Part shown: one piece after another, positions 57,750 to 64,000 of the stretch | Numbering within the stretch: position 1 is the first letter of the stretch | How the letters are laid out: every line of letters begins with the position of its first letter | Assembly (NCBI GenBank): GCA_015680685.1 | Contig: MNCI01012642.1 | Span: 308,054 to 372,053 of the forward strand | Length of the DNA stretch: 64,000 nt | Direction of reading: 5' to 3' | From: Gnetum montanum | Lineage: Eukaryota > Streptophyta > Gnetopsida > Gnetales > Gnetaceae | Made by a program: the position numbers and the translations under genes | Notes under the pieces: generated by a model | The model's database searches: none | What the model saw: the letters and a program-made list of their open reading frames with translations, nothing else | Told to the model about the DNA's origin: nothing

Positions 57750-60586
57750 TCATATAGTTCCAGGAGGTGGTGGCTCCTAAGGTTCTAAGGGACCTTCACC
57801 AGCTTTAACCATGTGCAGTGATCGAGGAAGCTATGGTTGTCTCACTACTATTACAACTTCTGATGGGAGGTGGAATGCATTTAGCAATGCTTTTATTTTC
57901 TCCTCCTTACTTCTAGGATTTTCCACTATTCACACAACTTCACTAATGTGGGTCAAAACGAGCACATCCTAGGGACATGGGATTACTAGAAAGATCTCCT
58001 TTGTGTTGATAAACTAGGTAGTGAAATGTTTGTGTTCAATGTTGAATGCCCTAACTGCATCCTTCAGCTCCTAGTAATTGTTCATTCTTTTGGCTAAGTT
58101 CTTAGTAGTTGATCGTTAATCCATGAATCATGCTTTGAGAACTTCGAGTTTAGCATTTGTAGTCTCAAGATTCTACTTGTGTCTTTATGGTGTTTGAACT
58201 CTACCTTGTATAGAAAATACAATATAGCCACTTATTTTTCCAATTCTAATTGTAGTCGTCTGGTAGTTAGCATTGCTAGGTTCGCATAGGAAAGATTGCA
58301 CAACTTCATGTATTCTATCATCTCCTCTATCTACAACTCCTCTAGGTGGATCTTTGCTTTGTTGTAGGCATCAATCCATCAATGATGGACTACCATACTT
58401 CTCTTTCCTATTGAATTTGCTGGAGAGATTTTTTTACTTTTGCCTTTACCATCTAGATGTGCTTTTCATTTACTTCCTTTTGTAAGCCAAACTTGTCTCT
58501 ATAGTGATTTTTAACTCTTTGAAACTTCAAAACTTCATTTTTCCAGGTGGTGATCTCAATGGTAGACTTCTAGTGTAAGGCATCGACTTCTTCCATAGAC
58601 AAGTTTCAATTTTCTATGGCCAATTTCCTTAATTCAATATTCAACCTAGCTAGCTACTCCTACTATTGATGAATGAATTCTTGCATTTGTTCTTTTTGGG
58701 CATCAACATTACATAGGTGATGATTTTATGTAGTTAATGCCTCATTCTCCTAGCACATCTGAAGCAAGTCCTTCTAAACTAAATATACCTTTGCTATAAA
58801 ATGATTGAAAATGGTCATCACCACTTCCTTCTTAGCTTTCCTGAATCATTTTTGAAGTTATTAAAAAGCTTCATCTTTGGTTATTGTCAAGCCAAGGAGT
58901 GTGGGATCAGCAAGATGTGCATGTAATTTGGTAACCTCTATGGCCAAGTGTTGATTTTGTACTTGTGCCTTTTTGCGTTGACCCTCCAAGATAATGCATG
59001 TAGCTTTGATTGGGTTGTGGTGATGTTATCCAGAAAATCAAAGACATCTAGAATCGGTTATCCAATTCCTACTAGTTAATCTAAAAATTCTTCATGCTGG
59101 GCTACACTCAATTTTTTACTGATTGTACCTACAAATGTTTGCACATCTCTAAGTGTAGATATATTTGGTACAAACACTATAGGTGCATTAAGTTCTTCAA
59201 TGATGTATTTAGTAACTACTTCAATCATAGTCTCTTGTCCTTAGTGCTGCATCACTAGTATAGTGGCCCCTTCACTTTACTTTCAATGCACTAAGAAGGA
59301 TGTAGCATTCCTAGATATTTTTTAGAATAACTTTTATTGTTATAATGACATTGTCACCTCTTGAGCACTGGGATTTGACCTTGTGGGCAGTTGTGTTTGT
59401 TGGATAGAAAAAATTAGTCCATCCCTTTCCATTTGGCTAATTGTTTGAGCCATCTCATTAAGGTGAATCATCACTGGTTGATACACATATGGGTTTGCAC
59501 TACTCATCCCTGCACATTGCTTTTTCTTATGTAAGATCTACTCTCATATTTTGCACAAGTGTTCAATGGTTGCGTAGGCCTCTAGTGTTGTCTCTTTAGT
59601 AGGTAGTGGAGATGGTAGCTACTCATCTTCTTTAGTTGTGGTAGATGTCTTTTCTTTCATGATTTTAGGTCATGAAGCCAAAGGATCATGTCTAATTATG
59701 TCATTGGCTTAGTGAATGATTCCTATCATTTTGTAGAGTTTCTAGATGAGGCATAGAAAGGGCAAGGTTTTCCTTCCATGTTTGTTTTTGTTGAAGTGTT
59801 TTTGATCTCTAAATAGATTAGTTGTGGAAGATTGACAAGAAATATCCCACTTAGAGTGGCAAATGCCTAGGTGAAAATGATGATCCCCTTGCTGGGCCTG
59901 ATTGTTGGATTGAGGTGATAGGTTATAATCTTGAAGTAGATGCACTTCACCAATGTAAGCATGTCAAACTCTTTACAGTCAAAATTGTAACACCATTGAG
60001 TCCACTTCTTTTTGGCCTCAAGGTCACCTTATGTTGATAGCTCTACCAACTATGTTCCAATATTAGGTAACCCTAATGCTTGTGTGATAGTCGTAGCTGA
60101 GTAGGACACCTGAATATCCTTGATTTTTATTATGGTCCCTAGCCTTTTATTGTTTCAAAAGAGATATGTCTCTCCCATGTACCACTCCCCACTGGAGGTG
60201 ATGATTGGGCACATAGGAGAGGTTTGCAATTGTATTTTGACTTCTGCTAGATATTTCTCTAGAAATGGTCCAAAGTTTAGTTCTTGGAGAATTGAGCATT
60301 GAATCTCTTTGGGTTTAATGATGTTAAGGCAAGTTTGAGTTAAAGTGACTTCAAGCCTTAGAATAGGTCCTAGTGCTTCCCCTCACTTTGATTGCTCTAT
60401 TGGCACTTCTTCTTCTAGAATTTGTCGAACAAATTCCACTTTGGGCTCCTCACAAATAGGTTCTGTTGCATGGGTCACCTCTAGCAATTCTTGGTCTTGT
60501 TCTTGTTGATCCTCTTTAGCTCTAGGCCATTTCTCCCTTCGTTGAGAGGGCTCTCTTTCTTGCAGGCGTTTGAATCTCGGTGCCAT
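57750..60586 (-). pseudogene. Env-position ORF of the right-hand element
   Basis: ATG at 60586 gives a basic, charged start (MAPRFKRLQEREPSQRREKW) and then, at about 60250-60150, SSGEWYMGETYLF and IKDIQVSYSATTITQALGLP, homologous to GAWYLGETYQF and the VTVDFSA block of the inner ORF (13048-15834). Frameshifts follow from about 60000. The downstream half is again charged and coiled-coil-like (58950-58000), and it ends EPPPPGTI at TGA 57750-57752, like EEPPPPGTT in the inner ORF. Length (about 2.84 kb) matches the inner ORF. No signal peptide or membrane span. Function unknown. Confidence 0.72.
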
Positions 60587-61043
60587 CTGGACTCACAATA
60601 AGATCATGGGTTAGCAATTTCTTGTGTAACATGAAACAATTGGGATACTTTATCTCCTTAGGATAGTTACACATGGCTAAGTTGTGACTATGGTTGATTT
60701 AATTAATTTAATCATTATTATATTTAAGTTTTATTGTTAATAAATAATCTTGGAGGGTGTTGGAAGGATTAACCTCGAAAAAAATTGATGTTTGTATATT
60801 GTTAAATTTATTAACCCTTTTGGGAAGTTAGAAAATTTTTCAAAAAAAAATTCATTAGAAACTTTAAGATTTATGGTCCCCACAATAAAGAGTTTATCTC
60901 TGATAGCTGCAGGATCAAAAAAAGGAGTGATTTAGGCAAATGGTTGGGAAGTTATGGACTCTGAAAGGTATTAGGCTCTAAAAATCGCAAAAAATCCCCT
61001 AGTGTTATGAAGCAAATAATAAAAATTTCAAAGTGTGCAGTGG
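60587..61043 (-). other. Leader between internal TATA box and env-position ORF
   Basis: Noncoding. On the minus strand it starts CACTGCACACTTTG, with CTAGGGGATTTTTTGCGATT at about 60985-61004, which corresponds to GCAGGGGAGTTTTTGAAATT at about 12621-12640 in the inner element. The homology confirms that the two internal sites are equivalent. Confidence 0.6.
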
Positions 61044-61123
61044 TATATATAGATTTTTCGTGATGCATTGATGAGGCCTCATCGATGTAGTCAACTGTGT
61101 TGATGGGGCCTCATCAATGCAAC
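61044..61123 (-). promoter_or_regulatory. Internal LTR-like promoter module of the right-hand element
   Basis: Palindromes GTTGATGGGGCCTCATCAAT (61099-61118) and CATTGATGAGGCCTCATCGA (61066-61085), then TATATATA on the minus strand (61051-61044). The palindromes are those of this element's own LTR (57388-57486) and unlike those of the inner element's internal site (12531-12560). About 460 bp separate the TATA box from the ORF start, as in the inner element (about 470 bp). Confidence 0.62.
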
Positions 61124-62739
61124 TATTGACCACTATTGACTTTAGTTGACTTGGTCAAAACTTAAAAATTACAAAGAGATTTTGAATGAAATTAGGGTCA
61201 AATGGAAGCCCAAACAACCATGAACATGATGAAAATATGAGAAGAGGGTGTTAAAGTCCTAAAAATTGAGAAAATTAAGAAAATGAAGAAAGAAGATGGA
61301 AAATGAGAGATTAAGGAGCATGGAGTGGTTTGCTCAATGGAATATGCAAAGAATAAGATTGTAGTAATGTCTAAGGTAAGAAACTTAACTAACCAAACCA
61401 AGAGATATGCAAGTGGTCCTCTTCATAGCAAGCTCATGCCCTTGTTGCCCTTGGATAACCTCAACTAAGGAGTTTGTGGGCCCCATAGTTGATTAATGGT
61501 CATCAAAAGTTAAGGACCAACCAAAAAGAATCTATCCAAGAATTCAAACACATCACACTAAGACATAGAGCATAACATAGAACCTAGCAATGAGGTGAGT
61601 TATGGAAGCATGGATGGATGGTGGAGAAGGTGAAATGGAATCCTGAATTAAGTTCATAAGAAGTTCCTTGTGGAGTTTGTGTTTAAAATGACTTGAGAAG
61701 ATCCATCCTTAGCCTAGATCAAAACCAGCCGCTTTTAGTGACTTCGCATCATCACTCTAAGACTGATCCACCCACTTAAGACACAAGAGTGCTTCCAAAA
61801 AACAACCACCATTCCATAAAGAGAAGAAAAAAGAAGTAGGAAGTGAGAGAGGGCCTTAGTTAGAGGGGACCTTCAGGCATGGGTGCATGTCTTTCTAGTC
61901 CCATAACCAATGCCTGTAGCCCATTTATTTGTCTAAGGGGTGTGCTTTGAATGCCCATGATGGTTTTTTTGAATTGTTGTTTTATTTTTTTTTTGTTTTA
62001 TTTTTTTTAAAAATTTGGATAGGAACCAAACCATGCAAAGACTTTATTTGACTTCCTAGTAGTTGTTGGAATGGAATGGTAAGAAGTTCATGAAAAACAC
62101 CCAAGCACTCAAGCAAGCAAAAGAGTACAAAGAGTATTGAGTCTCCTTGAAGTCACATCCTCTACAAACCATTGGATCCTTCCTAATTTCAAAACTACCA
62201 AGGTCATCGATTGATTAAAAGTTTCTTTAATGGAAGGGACCTCAAACTCCTAAAACAAGGAAAACCATAAAGTTTATTGGATGGGCGAATGACATGGACT
62301 CACTGCCTATTCCATGGACTCATAGTCATTAGACATCATAATTCAAAAATAGAAACCAGACATTAATAATCACAACATTAAGCACAAACCATCATCAGTA
62401 AATAGCAATAGTGGCATTGTGTCCTACAGTAATAAAACACTTTTATTAGCCAAAATGATGAAAATTCACACTCAAACAAAACAAAACAAGGTAAAATATA
62501 TAAAAAAGTATAAAATAATCAAGAAAGGTCCAAATATACTAATGATGATGTAAAAAAAATGGAGAAAAATGGAAGAAATTGAAAATGAAAAAATGTGTAA
62601 AATAAATAACTTGTTAATAAAAAATGTGGAAAACAAAAGATAGGAAAATTGAGAAGCCATATGGATTGTTAGCACAAATGGCCATCTCCCCCATAACTAA
62701 GTTGGAAGGAGGAGATTTGAAAAATTGAATGCAGTTGTC
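61124..62739 (-). other. Noncoding spacer after integrase with conserved blocks
   Basis: Minus-strand order: T-rich tract (62660-62470), GATGTGACTTCAAGGAGACT (about 62160-62141), AAAGACATGCACCCATGCCT (about 61893-61874) and a GAGGACCACTTGCATATC block (about 61424-61404). Same order as in the other two Athila-like elements. No ORF supported. Confidence 0.72.
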
Positions 62740-64000
62740 CAACCATTAAGGTGGTAGTTGCACTGGCTTGTCCTGGGTTAGGAAAGGTTTCACTTGTTCA
62801 ATGTTGATCAACTGCATTTTATTTGGGCTTTTAGGATTGTAGATTAACATGGTCCTACAAGGAAAGGTTTGATTAATTATATAAGGTCCCTTCCACAATG
62901 TTTGAAATTTGGTCTTCTGGTGTACATGTTTGGGATTCCAATAAAAAACCTTATCTCCTAGTTGAAGTTTTACCTTTCATATTCTTAGGTTATGATTTTT
63001 CTTGTTGAATGCATTATGCACCTTGTTCAAAGATAGGACTACTAATTAGTTTTCATCTAGCACATTGAGTTTGATCAATTTTTTTCCATACTAGACTTAG
63101 GTCAAGATTTAGATCATAGATTGTTGAGAGTGTACAGAGTTCAGATTGAATCGAGAGCATTGGAAGTTTTTTGTACACTAACTCTTAGGAAGAATAGCCA
63201 ATAGAAAGTTTCCATGTTGAACAGTAGGCCCAAAGGGCATCATTTAGTTTTCTACTCCAATCTTTCCTATATTTGCTAATGGTCCATGTTAGGATTTTTA
63301 TGATCTCCCTATTGGTTACCTCTACTTGACTATTGGCTTGGGGATGATAGGGTGTTGTTAATTTATGTTCAACCCCCAAGCATTGCATCAATTTTCTAAA
63401 AGTGACACTTGTGAAATAAGTTTCATTATAAAAAATTAGTGCACATGGCACCCCAAACCTATTTACAATATTTTTTTGTATAAATATAGCAACAATGGAT
63501 GATGTACAATCATCAATCGTTTCTAGTTTTACCCACTTTGTGCAATAGTCAACTTCTATGATGATATATGCCTTTCTGTTGAACATGGGTGTGATGGGAC
63601 CCATGAAATCAATGCCTCATATGTCAAAGGGCTACTTCAGTGGTTAAATCCACTATTGAGGACCTTCCATTCAAGTGGTCATCCTACCATCTTGTTGATA
63701 ACTTTTACAAGATAGGACAAACTGGTGGACATCCCTAAATATTGTAGGCCAATAGTATCCTGCCATCAAGATTTTTATGGCCATGCATCTTCATGCATAG
63801 TGGCCTCCACAAGGCCCTTCATGAACATCCTAGAGAACACACAGTTGATTTTTATCAGGGACACACCAATGAATTAGGCCATCTGCACATAGATTATAGA
63901 GATGACTATTGATTTTCATGAAGTATTTGGACTAATGATGAAATTGTTGCTTTTTTTAAAGTCAAGATCTTGTGGCATCCCTTGAGTGAGAAGGTAAGTG
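62740..64000 (-). pseudogene. Integrase of the right-hand element, cut by the right edge
   Basis: Minus strand: VHEGPCGGHYA and SCKSYQQDG (zinc finger, second Cys pair damaged), GIDFMGPITPM (first Asp kept), ALIFYNETYF (second Asp replaced by Tyr), QANSQVEVTNREI (Glu kept), LNDALWAYCSTW, then KLQLGDKVFYWNPKHVHQ and FQTLWKGPYII. The longest open piece is 63604-63185. It ends near VKPFLTQDKPVQLPP (about 62760). Sequence very close to the outer integrase, so the two elements are sister families. Confidence 0.88.

Larger units (their letters stand above)
56576..64000 (-). mobile_element. Right-hand Athila-like retrotransposon, 3' half, minus strand
   Basis: Read on the minus strand from the right edge: integrase (64000-62740), conserved noncoding blocks, an internal palindrome-TATA module (61123-61044), the env-position ORF (60586-57750), polypurine tract and 3' LTR (57504-56576). 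Gag to RNase H and the 5' LTR lie beyond the window. Related to, but diverged from, the outer and inner elements. GGTTG at 56571-56575 is the expected target duplication; its partner cannot be seen. Confidence 0.88.

Overview
The window is plant nuclear DNA made almost entirely of transposable elements. No bacterial features (operons, Shine-Dalgarno sites, tRNA or rRNA genes, CRISPR) are present. The evidence for a plant is the set of Athila-like and Tat/Ogre-like Ty3/gypsy LTR retrotransposons, L1- and RTE-like LINE remnants, tRNA-derived SINEs, a telo-box promoter, and short AT-rich GT-AG introns. The very large, decayed and nested elements would suit a large-genome plant such as a gymnosperm. 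That is an inference; nothing here identifies the species. No intact host protein-coding gene was recognised.

Layout. Positions 1-50 are the start of an Athila-like LTR running off the left edge. Positions 370-7681 hold inverted LINE reverse transcriptase tails, a CpG-retaining stretch with local tandem duplications (3150-5225), and a LINE fragment carrying a SINE. Positions 7687-48285 are one 40.6-kb nest flanked by the target duplication CACAT. The outer Athila-like element (LTRs 7687-8178 plus 16822-17173, and 47428-48285) was entered twice. A non-autonomous Athila-like element (8179-16816, duplication CTAGC) lies inside its 5' LTR. A Tat/Ogre-like element (23072-43647, duplication ATGAT) lies inside its pol gene, between the reverse transcriptase and RNase H domains. 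Positions 49920-54110 are an L1-like LINE whose 5' part is inverted, followed by a 655-bp tandem duplication. From 56576 to the right edge lies the 3' half of another Athila-like element on the minus strand.

The two most unusual things are these. (1) The Tat-like element carries, between protease and reverse transcriptase, an antisense gene on the minus strand (28534-33566) with about eight exons. Its GT-AG introns are short and keep reading phase at nearly every junction. It encodes roughly 1,070 residues with a coiled coil and an acidic, proline-ending tail. (2) In the Athila-like elements, the LTR promoter consists of short palindromes just upstream of a TATA box. A second copy of that arrangement lies inside the element, upstream of a coiled-coil open reading frame in the env position. 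The palindrome sequence of the internal copy matches that element's own LTR, not the other element's, although the sequence downstream of the internal TATA box is shared between elements.

How the parts work together: the outer and right-hand elements carry gag/pol or int remnants, and the inner element has only gag and the env-position ORF, so it must have been mobilised in trans. All coding regions are broken, mainly by TAG and TAA codons where Gln (CAG/CAA) is expected. This fits deamination of methylated cytosine in silenced elements. All product assignments come from motifs read by eye; no database search was run.
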